Below the pieces are notes generated by a model. It was not told the origin of the DNA. It searched no databases and saw only the letters and a program-made list of their open reading frames with translations. DNA of 64,000 nucleotides, taken from contig JAFTYU010000036.1 in NCBI GenBank assembly GCA_017461235.1, forward strand, positions 1 to 64,000, written 5' to 3'. Below, in pieces: positions 43,361-52,174 of the stretch; within the stretch, counting starts at the first letter, position 1; each line of letters begins with the position of its first letter. The position numbers and the translations under genes were made by a program. The stretch comes from Clostridia bacterium (GTDB lineage Bacteria > Bacillota > Clostridia > Oscillospirales > Acutalibacteraceae).

Positions 43361-45103
43361 TTAATTTTCCTTTTTGGTTAATCTGTTTATGATAATAGGA
43401 TACGCTATTGACGATGCAACCAAAGCCGCTATCAGAATTACTGCGATTACATAGTTTAATGAAGTTTCCCAGCAATCATAAACAATCCACGAAACAAATA
43501 TCATTGACATAAATGCATAAAACGCCGTGGAAATATATGTCGAAATTCTGGTGAGAATACCAACCACTTTTCTTCCGGGCTTACAGAAACAACTAATGAT
43601 AACAGGAATAACAGTACTTACTGCACCTACAACAAACATAACGATTTCTTCAAAGCCGGAACGACCATACACATCACCCGTGGGTGAAAACATACCCATA
43701 AAGAAGAAATTCAAAAAGAATGTGATTATATACAAGGGTATTCTTTTTAAAAATGCTTTTTTACCGCAAAGTGCAAGGATGAAGTTCAAGGCTTTTACAA
43801 CAAATAATGCGGGCACAACTAAAAATCCGATTAAAAGCATTGCGTCATATCCCAAAAAGTATTCACTCAGACAGCTTGCGGCAAAAGAGTTAAGGATGGT
43901 CATCAGCAAAAAATACACCGTGTATTTTTTGCTTGTGGTTTCATTCATCAACCAATTTAAATACTCTGTGGATTTTGGTGCTTTGACTTTATCCTTCTTA
44001 TTATCTTTCTTTTTTTCTTTCGTTTTAACAATCTTCTCCTGTTTAACAGCTTCGCTCTTTTTGTCCGTTGAAGCTTCGGGAGCTTTAATTGTATCAGAAA
44101 CAACCGACTTTGCCTGTTCGATTGGTTTTTCGCTGACAGGAGCGGGCTTTGAAGCAGCCGCAGCTTCTTGTTCAACCGCAACGGTAACATCCTTTTCCGC
44201 CATCAGCTTTTCAAGTACGGCTTTCATCTGAGAAGCATTTTGAAAACGCTTTTCAGGGTCAGGATGGCATGCGGTCAACAAAAACTCGTTCCATACCTTT
44301 GACAAGCCCTTGATTTCGGGCAACATTTCACCCGACATACGTTTTTTCTGCGCTTCTTCCCTATCCGAAAACTTAATTGTCTGCGGAGCCTCGGGTAAAA
44401 ACGGTGTTCTGTTTTTATTAAGAAGCTGATAAAGCAAAATACCTAAAGAGTAAAGGTCAACGTTCTGATTGTATTCTTTACCCACAAAAATTTCGGGAGC
44501 CATATATGTATAAGTTCCCTTTTGTGACATTGCGGCAACGGTTTTTTCCATAGTTCTGGCAACACCGAAGTCACCCAATTTATATGTATCGGAATTAGAT
44601 ATAAATATATTATCGGGTTTGATGTCACGATGGATGATTTTTCTTTTTTCGCAAAGCTCAAGGGCACTGCAAATATCTATACCGAGTCTGCAAACTTCTT
44701 TTTTGTCAAAAATCTGCTCCTGAAGTCTTTTCTTCAAAGGCGTAAGCAGCTCCATACGGATAAGGATGGTATATGAGAGACCGTCTTCACTTTTATCGAT
44801 AATATGGTCCTCGTAGCTTACTACGTTTGAGTTACCCTTAAGTTCTTCAAGAAGCTTTATTTCTTCCATAAAGCTTTTTGCAATATCTGCATAATATTCG
44901 CTGATTTCCTCATTGGTCATACCTTCACTCTGCAAACCGGAAGAATCAGTATTTTCAGGGGGAATGGAAATAACCTTCAACGCAGATTGATATTCCGTTC
45001 CGAATTCATTTCGTTTAAGTTTATACACCGTTCCGTATGCACCGGCACCGATTTTTTCATCAACAGTCCAATGCCCGAAAACTACACTACCTTTTTCTAA
45101 CAT
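43361..45103 (-). CDS. Membrane Ser/Thr protein kinase (STK1)
   Basis: This 580-residue kinase of the PknB type has a glycine loop GAGAYGTVY, catalytic Lys43 (ALKVI), HRDIKPDN (Asp160, Asn165) and DFG (Asp178). A basic, low-complexity linker (KEKKKDNKKDKVK) follows, then about six membrane segments from residue 405 to the end. It lacks PASTA repeats and any extracellular sensor, unlike usual PknB. It is the third kinase of this operon and sits next to the PP2C gene. An active enzyme is expected because all key residues are kept. Confidence 0.92.
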   Translation of the reverse strand: MLEKGSVVFGHWTVDEKIGAGAYGTVYKLKRNEFGTEYQSALKVISIPPENTDSSGLQSEGMTNEEISEYYADIAKSFMEEIKLLEELKGNSNVVSYEDHIIDKSEDGLSYTILIRMELLTPLKKRLQEQIFDKKEVCRLGIDICSALELCEKRKIIHRDIKPDNIFISNSDTYKLGDFGVARTMEKTVAAMSQKGTYTYMAPEIFVGKEYNQNVDLYSLGILLYQLLNKNRTPFLPEAPQTIKFSDREEAQKKRMSGEMLPEIKGLSKVWNEFLLTACHPDPEKRFQNASQMKAVLEKLMAEKDVTVAVEQEAAAASKPAPVSEKPIEQAKSVVSDTIKAPEASTDKKSEAVKQEKIVKTKEKKKDNKKDKVKAPKSTEYLNWLMNETTSKKYTVYFLLMTILNSFAASCLSEYFLGYDAMLLIGFLVVPALFVVKALNFILALCGKKAFLKRIPLYIITFFLNFFFMGMFSPTGDVYGRSGFEEIVMFVVGAVSTVIPVIISCFCKPGRKVVGILTRISTYISTAFYAFMSMIFVSWIVYDCWETSLNYVIAVILIAALVASSIAYPIIINRLTKKEN

Positions 45104-45142
45104 AATTACACCCTTTTTAGTTTATATTTTTGCAATAAAGCC

Positions 45143-46681
45143 TTATTTCTTTCTGTCTTTTATCAGTGGTACGACCAAACCAAGAAGTGATTTTATAACA
45201 GTAAACATCCATTTTAAAACAGGTATCAGTTTATATCTAAGCAAAATAATTAATATGCTGATTAAATTAATACCTCCTACTACCGCTATGCCAAGAAAAA
45301 CATATTTTGCCCAAAAGAACTCATACGCCACAATACAGCCGGAACCTGATAAAATACAAAGAATAATATTTATTATCAGTAAGGCTTTGGCTTTTTTAGT
45401 GAGCTTTTCAGTTTTTGCGGTTTGTGTTTTTTCTTTTAACACACCGACTATCGGTTTAAAATTTTCACCGGTAAAATTTATATCTTTAATACCTGAAACA
45501 GCATCAACGTTATCAATAACTCGCTCTTCGGGAATAATTGAACCCGTAAACGCACCGAGTGTTTCGTCAGTATCAATATTTTCTTCTATGTCAGCAACGC
45601 TCTCGGGAGCTTCAATGTTCTGACTTTCCACGGCAATCTGCGGTATTTCATCATTAAATGCGCTTGCGGTTGCTTCTAAGTCATCTTCAACAGTATTTTC
45701 AACCATTACCTCAGAAACCAAAGGAACACCTGTTACGTCATCGCTTAAATGCTCGGTAATTTCCTTTTTTATGGACTTAAGGGCTTTTTTGAATTCACTC
45801 GCGTTACTGTATCTGTCCTTGGGGTCAAATGCGCAAGCCTTTCTGAGAACGTCCATAAAAGCATCGCTGACACCGTTGATGGCAGGCAAAGCTTCGCCGT
45901 TCAGACGTTTTGCGTTAGCCTGTTCTTTATCCGTAAATTTTATGGGCGCGGGGTATTCAGGGAAAAACGGCGCTCTGTTTTTATTAAGCAAGCGATACAA
46001 CACAATACCGAGAGAATAAATGTCTGCGGTTTTGTTGTATTTTTCCCCTCTGAAAACTTCGGGCGCCATATACATCAGCGTACCCTTTTTAGACATTTCT
46101 CCCTGGGTTGCTTCAAGCTGCTTCGCGATACCGAAGTCCCCCAGCTTATAATCACCGTTTGCGGAAACAAAAATGTTATCAACCTTTATATCGCGATGAA
46201 TAATATTATGCTTTTCACAGATTTCAAGGGCGGTGCAGATATCCACGCCCAGCTTCAACACTTCGTCAACGGACAAAAACAGAGCCTGTCTGTTTTCATC
46301 AATAAGTGTTTTGCTCAAGGGAGTCAACAACTGCATCTTTATGTAAATCGTGTAACCGAAATCATCGTTCGGAACGATGGTGTGGTCTTTATAATCCACA
46401 ATGTTAGTTATCCCGTCAAGGGATGAAAGCAATCTTATTTCCTTAATAAAATCCTGAGCAATCTGACCGTAATATGTAGAAATACTCTCGTCATCCATAC
46501 CCTCGGTACGAAGCTTGTTGTGGTCTTCTTTATCCTGCGGGATACGTATAACCTTCATTGCAGCATAGTATAAAGTACCGAAATCTTCCTTTTTTATTCT
46601 GTAAACCGTCCCGAATGCACCTGAACCGATTTTTTCATCAACGGTCCAGTCCCCGAAGACCTTTGTGCCTATATCTAACAT
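45143..46681 (-). CDS. Membrane Ser/Thr protein kinase (STK2)
   Basis: The kinase domain (residues 8-300) has GSGAFGTVY, Lys43 (AMKVI), HRDIKVDN (Asp164, Asn169) and DFG (Asp182). The linker carries EATASAF (Thr338) and DTDETLGAFTG (Thr374), which resemble the DEKTVGAF repeats of the 245-residue protein encoded upstream. Two membrane helices end the protein (about 432-485). It is very similar to STK3 over the kinase domain, so the two arose by recent duplication. I infer autophosphorylation of the linker threonines and binding by the EssC FHA domain. Confidence 0.9.
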   Translation of the reverse strand: MLDIGTKVFGDWTVDEKIGSGAFGTVYRIKKEDFGTLYYAAMKVIRIPQDKEDHNKLRTEGMDDESISTYYGQIAQDFIKEIRLLSSLDGITNIVDYKDHTIVPNDDFGYTIYIKMQLLTPLSKTLIDENRQALFLSVDEVLKLGVDICTALEICEKHNIIHRDIKVDNIFVSANGDYKLGDFGIAKQLEATQGEMSKKGTLMYMAPEVFRGEKYNKTADIYSLGIVLYRLLNKNRAPFFPEYPAPIKFTDKEQANAKRLNGEALPAINGVSDAFMDVLRKACAFDPKDRYSNASEFKKALKSIKKEITEHLSDDVTGVPLVSEVMVENTVEDDLEATASAFNDEIPQIAVESQNIEAPESVADIEENIDTDETLGAFTGSIIPEERVIDNVDAVSGIKDINFTGENFKPIVGVLKEKTQTAKTEKLTKKAKALLIINIILCILSGSGCIVAYEFFWAKYVFLGIAVVGGINLISILIILLRYKLIPVLKWMFTVIKSLLGLVVPLIKDRKK

Positions 46682-46700
46682 TCTTTCACCTTATTTTTTA

Positions 46701-48713
46701 TTAATCCCAGATTTCGTAGTCAGGGCGCCATACTGCGTCGCACCAAACCTCAATATCCGAACCTTCCCATTCCAAAACATCAAAACTACCGGCTGATATA
46801 TCATGATCATCAATCAGCTCACACATATCAGAACCAAAAACCGCATTTACTTCATCGTATGTAAGATTAGGCCCCACGTTTTTATCTCCCTGCCAGAAAT
46901 TATATACGGTTTCCGTAACGATATCCATACCATAGTCCGGCTCACCAAAAATCCATGAATCACTTGCGGGACCGCAACTCAAAAGCAATTCCACGGTATC
47001 TCCGATGTAAGCAGCACCATCTGTCCATCCACCACGTGCTTCACCTACAATGGTATCACATGGATAACTTGAAGAATAAACACATGTAATCTCGTAAAAA
47101 ACACACGCCTCATTAAGCATTGCTTCCGCATCCTGTAAAGTTGCACCTTTTATATCATCGAAATATATGGTGGGTGCTACCTGTTCATCTTCCTTGTCTG
47201 CGTTAGTTTCTTTGGGATAATTTTGTACTGCTTCGTTTTGATCAATAACACCATCAGTATTTTCTGCACCGTTTTCAATTACTGCATCTGTATTATTATC
47301 CGCTTCTTCATTAACAATGTTTTCGTCATCAACAATATCATTAACTGTCGCTTCAGATGTCGCTCCAAAATCGGTTTCAGACCGAACACTTAAGTTTTTT
47401 TGCATCAAAAATCCGACACCTAAAATTACTACTAATATTGCAAAAAAACTACCTAAAAAAATGCGTATTGATTCTTTGTCTTTGCCTGTTATATCTATAC
47501 TTTCACTTTCTTCGGAAACGGTTTCATTCTCAACAACCACTTCGGGAAGGTCATTGTTTTGAGTTGCAATGTCAACCTGCGGCACATCGTCATTGAAAGC
47601 GCTTGCGGTTGCTTCTAAATCATCTTCGGCAAAATCGGGAGCTTCAATGTTCTGACTTTCAACAGCAATCTGCGGTATTTCATCATTAAATGCGCTTGCG
47701 GTTGCTTCCAAATCATCTTCAATAATATTTTCTATTGGCGCATCACAAACTAACGGAGCACATGTAACATCATCATTTACAGGCTCTGTTATTTCTTTTT
47801 TTACGGATTCAAGGGCTTTTTTGAATTCACTCGCGTTACTGTATCTGTCCTTGGGGTCAAATGCGCAAGCCTTTCTGAGAACGTCCATAAAAGCATCGCT
47901 GACATCGCTTATATTGGGTAATTCTTCTCCGTTCAGACGTTTTGCGTTAGCCTGTTCTTTATCCGTAAATTTTATGGGCGCGGGGTATTCAGGGAAAAAG
48001 GGCGCTCTGTTTTTATTAAGCAAGCGGTACAGCACTATGCCGAGAGAATAAATATCGGCGGTTTTGTTGTATTTATCGCCCCTGAACACTTCGGGCGCCA
48101 TATACATCAGCGTCCCCTTTTTAGACATTTCACCCTGGGTTGCTTCAAGCTGCTTCGCGATACCGAAGTCCCCCAGCTTATAGTCACCGTTTGCGGAAAC
48201 AAAAATGTTATCCACCTTTATATCACGGTGAATAATATTATGCTTTTCACAGATTTCAAGAGCGGAACAAATATCCATACCAAGATTCAGAACTTCGCTC
48301 TGTGACATGAAGGTTGCTTGCCCGTTTTCATTGACCAGACGATTTGATAACGGTATCAGCAACTGCATTTTAATGTAAATTGTGTATCCCAAATCTGCGG
48401 ACGGTTCTATAATATGGTCCTTGTAATCAACTATGTTGGTGATGCCGTCAAGGGATGAAAGAAGTTCAATTTCTTTTATAAAATCCTCAACAATCTGCCC
48501 GTAATATGTAGATATACTTTCGTCATCCATACCTTCACTGCGAAGCTTTTTGTATTCTGAATTATCCTGTGGGATTTTCAGAACCTTCATTGCAGCAAAA
48601 TATGTTCTGCCGAATTCTTCTTTTTTTATTTTATAAACGGTACCGAACGCACCTGAACCGATTTTTTCTTCAATAATCCAGTTACCGAAAACCGTTGAAC
48701 CCTTTTCTAACAT
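46701..48713 (-). CDS. Ser/Thr protein kinase with PASTA-like domain (STK3)
   Basis: The kinase domain is nearly the same as that of STK2 (HRDIKVDN, DFG at 182). The linker contains the unit DDLEATASAFND twice (Thr338 and Thr369), with a repeated IAVESQNIEAP stretch. One membrane helix (417-437) precedes an outside part of about 230 residues, with a PASTA-like region (about 515-581: IKGATLQDAEAMLNEACV). It therefore could sense cell-wall fragments. The start is set to the ATG at 48713 to match the other kinases (MLEKG); the GTG at 48731 is in frame. Confidence 0.9.
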   Translation of the reverse strand: MLEKGSTVFGNWIIEEKIGSGAFGTVYKIKKEEFGRTYFAAMKVLKIPQDNSEYKKLRSEGMDDESISTYYGQIVEDFIKEIELLSSLDGITNIVDYKDHIIEPSADLGYTIYIKMQLLIPLSNRLVNENGQATFMSQSEVLNLGMDICSALEICEKHNIIHRDIKVDNIFVSANGDYKLGDFGIAKQLEATQGEMSKKGTLMYMAPEVFRGDKYNKTADIYSLGIVLYRLLNKNRAPFFPEYPAPIKFTDKEQANAKRLNGEELPNISDVSDAFMDVLRKACAFDPKDRYSNASEFKKALESVKKEITEPVNDDVTCAPLVCDAPIENIIEDDLEATASAFNDEIPQIAVESQNIEAPDFAEDDLEATASAFNDDVPQVDIATQNNDLPEVVVENETVSEESESIDITGKDKESIRIFLGSFFAILVVILGVGFLMQKNLSVRSETDFGATSEATVNDIVDDENIVNEEADNNTDAVIENGAENTDGVIDQNEAVQNYPKETNADKEDEQVAPTIYFDDIKGATLQDAEAMLNEACVFYEITCVYSSSYPCDTIVGEARGGWTDGAAYIGDTVELLLSCGPASDSWIFGEPDYGMDIVTETVYNFWQGDKNVGPNLTYDEVNAVFGSDMCELIDDHDISAGSFDVLEWEGSDIEVWCDAVWRPDYEIWD

Positions 48714-48751
48714 ACTTAACCCACTATTCACATCAATTTACAGCACGCTGT

Positions 48752-49489
48752 TTAAACTTTTATTTGACCTTTATCCGTTTGTAATTGTTGTTTTTGTTCC
48801 TTATGACGTTTAAAAAACTTTTTACTCAACACAGCAAAAACTATGGCGAGCGGAATAATATAAAACACGCTTATGGCAAGAATTAAAAAGAGAATGCCTA
48901 AACGCAAATTCTTTTTGGAAACCTTTGTTTGAGTTGTTGCTTTATTCTGAATGCTTTCTTTCTTAACTTCAGCTGTATTGGTGCGAAGCTCGTAAGCATT
49001 TTTAATCTCAGCAGGCTGTTTTATCTCGCTATTCGGCTTCACAGGTGTTTCCTGTTTTTTTACAGGTGGCAAACTGCCGAAAGCACCCACTGTTTTTTCA
49101 TCAAAATCATCAAATTCAGGTGCAACCTCAACCGGTTTTTGTTGGGAAACATCGGCAACAGTAGTTTTGCCGCTGTAATCTGCAACAGGCATATTTCCGA
49201 AAACGCCCACAGTCTGCTCATCAAAATCATCAACAAAACCGCCCTGTGAAGCAACGGATTCGTTTTCTTCAACTGCTTCAAAAGCGAAGGGGTCTTTATT
49301 CCCTACAGCTTCATCTGTATTAATTTCAATCTCTTCTTTTTGAATTTCCGGTTCAGGAACACTGCCTAAATCAATATTCTCAAAATTAAAAGGGTCATCC
49401 GATTTTTCGCTTTCATCAGATTTTTTTGTCACAGGCGGAAATCCGCTGAATGCCCCTACGGTCTTTTCATCAAAATCAAAATCGTTCAT
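48752..49489 (-). CDS. Membrane protein with three DEKTVGAF-type repeats
   Basis: This 245-residue protein is not in any family I know. It has three copies of a short motif, DFDEKTVGAFSG (Thr10), DFDEQTVGVFGN (Thr93) and DFDEKTVGAFGS (Thr133), joined by acidic linkers with DPFNF and DPFAF. One C-terminal membrane helix (196-222) and a basic tail end it. The repeats look like kinase targets that would become FHA-binding phosphothreonines. It lies directly upstream of three kinases in the type VII operon, next to the candidate effectors. A role as phospho-adaptor for EssC is inferred. Confidence 0.75.
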   Translation of the reverse strand: MNDFDFDEKTVGAFSGFPPVTKKSDESEKSDDPFNFENIDLGSVPEPEIQKEEIEINTDEAVGNKDPFAFEAVEENESVASQGGFVDDFDEQTVGVFGNMPVADYSGKTTVADVSQQKPVEVAPEFDDFDEKTVGAFGSLPPVKKQETPVKPNSEIKQPAEIKNAYELRTNTAEVKKESIQNKATTQTKVSKKNLRLGILFLILAISVFYIIPLAIVFAVLSKKFFKRHKEQKQQLQTDKGQIKV

Positions 49490-49502
49490 AAAATCCTCTT
49501 TC

Positions 49503-50306
49503 TTATTTCTTTTTCAAATGTGCGCAACCAATAGGACTACCATTGGAGCCATTGTAAGAACGCAAAAATTCATCTATTGTTTTAACTTTTGCGGTACTCG
49601 GACTATTATTGTCAGAATAATAAACTTTCCCGTTTACAATTTTATCAATATAAATTACGTGACCGTATTTATTACCCCATTTGGGTGATCTGGGGAAGGA
49701 AATTACAACATTAGCCACCGGTTCACCTTCAGCTGCTACCAATTTACTCAGACAATCTCCGCCCGAATATTTTGTAACATTAAAGCTTTCGTTTGACTGA
49801 ATCCTGTCATACACCTGATTGCCGTTACCGTAGCCTATGTAATTAAATCCATGTTGTTGAGCTTTGCGCTTTGTAAGTGCCGCACAACTAACAGAACCAT
49901 CAGGATTCTTACCTATGCCACTGGTAACACTGTTTTTATATAGATTTCTCAATTCTTCGTCTGTTGGAATATGTTCACTGACTTCAACACCATCGGGATA
50001 ATCCTTCCTGTTAACTGTATCTTTAGGAATTAATCCTTGGTCAACCTGTTTATAAAGTTTAACTGCCTCATCTAAAAAATTTGCCAAACCGACACAGTTA
50101 TCATAAACCTTGTTTTTTTCTTTTTTCAGATTCTTTATCTCATCATCAAAATCCTCTGAAAAAGACCCCTTCCAATAAGCATCGTACTCTTTGAGCTTAT
50201 TTTCCAAACCTTCGCAACAAGCTTTATATTCTTCTGCAAGTGTTTTATATTTACCGGCTAACTGTGTCAACGTATCAGTTTCAACTTTTATTTTTTGTTT
50301 AGCCAT
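49503..50306 (-). CDS. Candidate type VII effector: WXG-like N-terminus with CHAP/papain-like domain
   Basis: The first 100 residues form a helical hairpin with a WKG turn (Trp45, YDAYWKGSFSEDF), as in WXG100 and LXG proteins exported by type VII systems. The C-terminal part (about 130-267) has the order of a cysteine amidase or peptidase: GSVSCAALTKRKA (Cys141) and KYGHVIYIDK (His216), then YYSDNN. It has no signal peptide. I expect export by EssC and cutting of peptidoglycan or host/competitor peptides. The small size and missing immunity gene leave the toxin role open. Confidence 0.68.
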   Translation of the reverse strand: MAKQKIKVETDTLTQLAGKYKTLAEEYKACCEGLENKLKEYDAYWKGSFSEDFDDEIKNLKKEKNKVYDNCVGLANFLDEAVKLYKQVDQGLIPKDTVNRKDYPDGVEVSEHIPTDEELRNLYKNSVTSGIGKNPDGSVSCAALTKRKAQQHGFNYIGYGNGNQVYDRIQSNESFNVTKYSGGDCLSKLVAAEGEPVANVVISFPRSPKWGNKYGHVIYIDKIVNGKVYYSDNNSPSTAKVKTIDEFLRSYNGSNGSPIGCAHLKKK

Positions 50307-50376
50307 TTCACACTCTCCCCTTTATTTTTCAGGAATATTTGTTTTATTTATCAACATAACTGTTTGTGACATTGTT

Positions 50377-51552
50377 TTAAACATGATAATAATACTTTAC
50401 AGGATAATTACCGAAGCCGTTTCTTATAGGCCCATGTTCAAAATTTCTTTTTCCTGCCTGTGAGATCATCACGCCACTCTCACCTTGATTTTGAGGCACA
50501 ACCATACCCACATGGTTTGTTGTGGTTGCGGTCACAACTGTCGGCATACCCTTGTTAGCCATAGCAATTGCAGTAGCTTCATCACATTCAACCCATCCAT
50601 ATTTTGAACCATGAGTGCCTAACCATGACCTCATTCTTGTAGCAGACATCTCCAAATATGGACCCGTTTTTTTTATACAATAGTCACGAGTTAAAGGTGC
50701 TCCTGTGTTAGGATCATAATAGTGTGGTATCTCGCACCCCATAGCTTTGGTAGCATCCCATACATATATGTTACACCACGTGCTTTTATCTGTGGGGGCA
50801 TAACGTTTTCTGTTGGCTACATCAAGCTCTGCCAGAACCTCATTATAGGCATTTGGACTTCTCTGACCTTCCGCATTAGTCTTATGAGGAGTTATTTCTG
50901 ACCATTGCGTATCCGGAATAGAGTAATTATTATTGATATCAACTCTACCTGTTGACGGTATTGTAGTTGAGCTTGTTTGTCCATTTGAATTATTATTGTT
51001 TGATGTATTACCGTTAGAATTGTTACCATTGGCGGAATTGCCGTTGGACGTATTCCCTTCATTATTGCCTGTATCAGAAGAACCGTTACCCGGAATAAAA
51101 TCAGGGTTAATTATTGACTGTATAATCTGTTGAAATGGACTGATTATAAAACCAGGAACTATAAATGATGTTATAAAAGGATTGATGATTACCGATGGAT
51201 ATATCTTTTTAGGAATCACCCAAGAAAAATGATTTGTTAACCATCTTTCGGTCTCAATTTGTTTTTTGCTTTTCTTGGCGACTTTTTCGTAATCATCATC
51301 CAAATTGCTGATGATTTTTGATAAATCTTTATCAGCCTGACGTATTTTTTTTATGATTTTCTTGCTGTCTGAAAGTGTATTAAAAATTGCCTTTTTAGAC
51401 CCAAAACTCCATGTTGCCTGCATTGCGGTACTACCGAAATCAGTAGATTCAGCAATTTGTTTATATGCCAACTCGAGTTTATCATCAATTTGATTAAGTT
51501 TTGAAATATAGTTATTTGCATTACTATACTTCAACTCAACAATAGTACCCAT
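50377..51552 (-). CDS. Candidate type VII effector: helical N-terminus, NGN linker, cysteine peptidase domain
   Basis: The N-terminal about 100 residues form an alpha-helical export-type domain with a Trp48 turn (ATWSFGSKK). A hydrophobic stretch (115-150) and an Asn/Gly/Ser-rich linker (155-200) lead to a C-terminal domain with STWCNIYVWDATKAMG (Cys260) and TTNHVGMVV (His347). These residues fit a papain-like NlpC/CHAP-type amidase as found in phage lysins. It probably hydrolyses peptidoglycan stem peptides once exported. The preceding small WXG proteins may be its partners. Confidence 0.72.
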   Translation of the reverse strand: MGTIVELKYSNANNYISKLNQIDDKLELAYKQIAESTDFGSTAMQATWSFGSKKAIFNTLSDSKKIIKKIRQADKDLSKIISNLDDDYEKVAKKSKKQIETERWLTNHFSWVIPKKIYPSVIINPFITSFIVPGFIISPFQQIIQSIINPDFIPGNGSSDTGNNEGNTSNGNSANGNNSNGNTSNNNNSNGQTSSTTIPSTGRVDINNNYSIPDTQWSEITPHKTNAEGQRSPNAYNEVLAELDVANRKRYAPTDKSTWCNIYVWDATKAMGCEIPHYYDPNTGAPLTRDYCIKKTGPYLEMSATRMRSWLGTHGSKYGWVECDEATAIAMANKGMPTVVTATTTNHVGMVVPQNQGESGVMISQAGKRNFEHGPIRNGFGNYPVKYYYHV

Positions 51553-51570
51553 AAATTTACTCTCCGTTCA

Positions 51571-51873
51571 TTAAATCTTGGTTGCTTCAATTTTTCTTGC
51601 TATTGTTTTGTCTATGGATATAATATTTTCTGACGATGTTATAGTGTAATTTTTATCGTCAACAATCGCCTCTTTAAGCTTAAGAATGTTTTTATTTTCC
51701 TTATCTATTTTTTCTACATACTTTAATGCGGCTTCGCTTTGCCAGCTATCACAAATCAACTGTTTATTCTTCACAATATTATCGTAACACGTCTGTAAAT
51801 TCTCAAGCTGTTTATCTATCTGACTACTCAATTCTTTAACTTTATCTATATCTACTTTTATACTTTTAGCCAT
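51571..51873 (-). CDS. WXG100-like protein with WQS turn
   Basis: This is 100 residues, two helices around CDSWQSEAAL (Trp44), the size of a WXG100 substrate. The Gly of the WXG turn is Ser. It is likely a co-secreted partner or chaperone for the effector gene downstream. GGGAG precedes the ATG. Confidence 0.72.
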   Translation of the reverse strand: MAKSIKVDIDKVKELSSQIDKQLENLQTCYDNIVKNKQLICDSWQSEAALKYVEKIDKENKNILKLKEAIVDDKNYTITSSENIISIDKTIARKIEATKI

Positions 51874-51875
51874 AA

Positions 51876-52172
51876 TTATCTCCCACTAACAGAATCTTTT
51901 ATTTCTTTGCTTAATCTCTCGTAATCTTCAACAGCAGTTTCTAATCTTCTCTTTGCAATGTTTATATCACTTATAAGGCTATCTAATTTCTTCATTCTGT
52001 TACTGACAATTACGTCACTCAACGCATTGGCTGCCTGTCCCTTGTATGTCTCACAAACCATGGCATTAAGGGTACTGTACTCTGCTTTGGCTTCGTCAAG
52101 ATATGCAATTGCCTTACGCATTCTTTCGATATCTCGCCTTGCATATTTTGTATCTATGTTTATATAAGCCAT
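51876..52172 (-). CDS. WXG100-like protein with YKG turn
   Basis: A helix-turn-helix protein of 98 residues with CETYKGQAANAL, in which Tyr replaces Trp of the WXG turn. Length, position and charge pattern fit the family. The start is the ATG at 52172, seven bases after GGAGG; an in-frame TTG at 52178 sits too close. It overlaps the upstream gene's 3' end slightly. Confidence 0.7.
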   Translation of the reverse strand: MAYINIDTKYARRDIERMRKAIAYLDEAKAEYSTLNAMVCETYKGQAANALSDVIVSNRMKKLDSLISDINIAKRRLETAVEDYERLSKEIKDSVSGR

Positions 52173-52174
52173 AA

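Noticed and set aside
45749..46426. Long plus-strand frame (225 codons)
   Set aside because: It lies opposite the STK2 kinase domain, whose catalytic motifs are intact.
45600..47720. Repeated sequence as a CRISPR array
   Set aside because: The repeats are coding (EATASAF units in kinase linkers), irregularly spaced and in frame.
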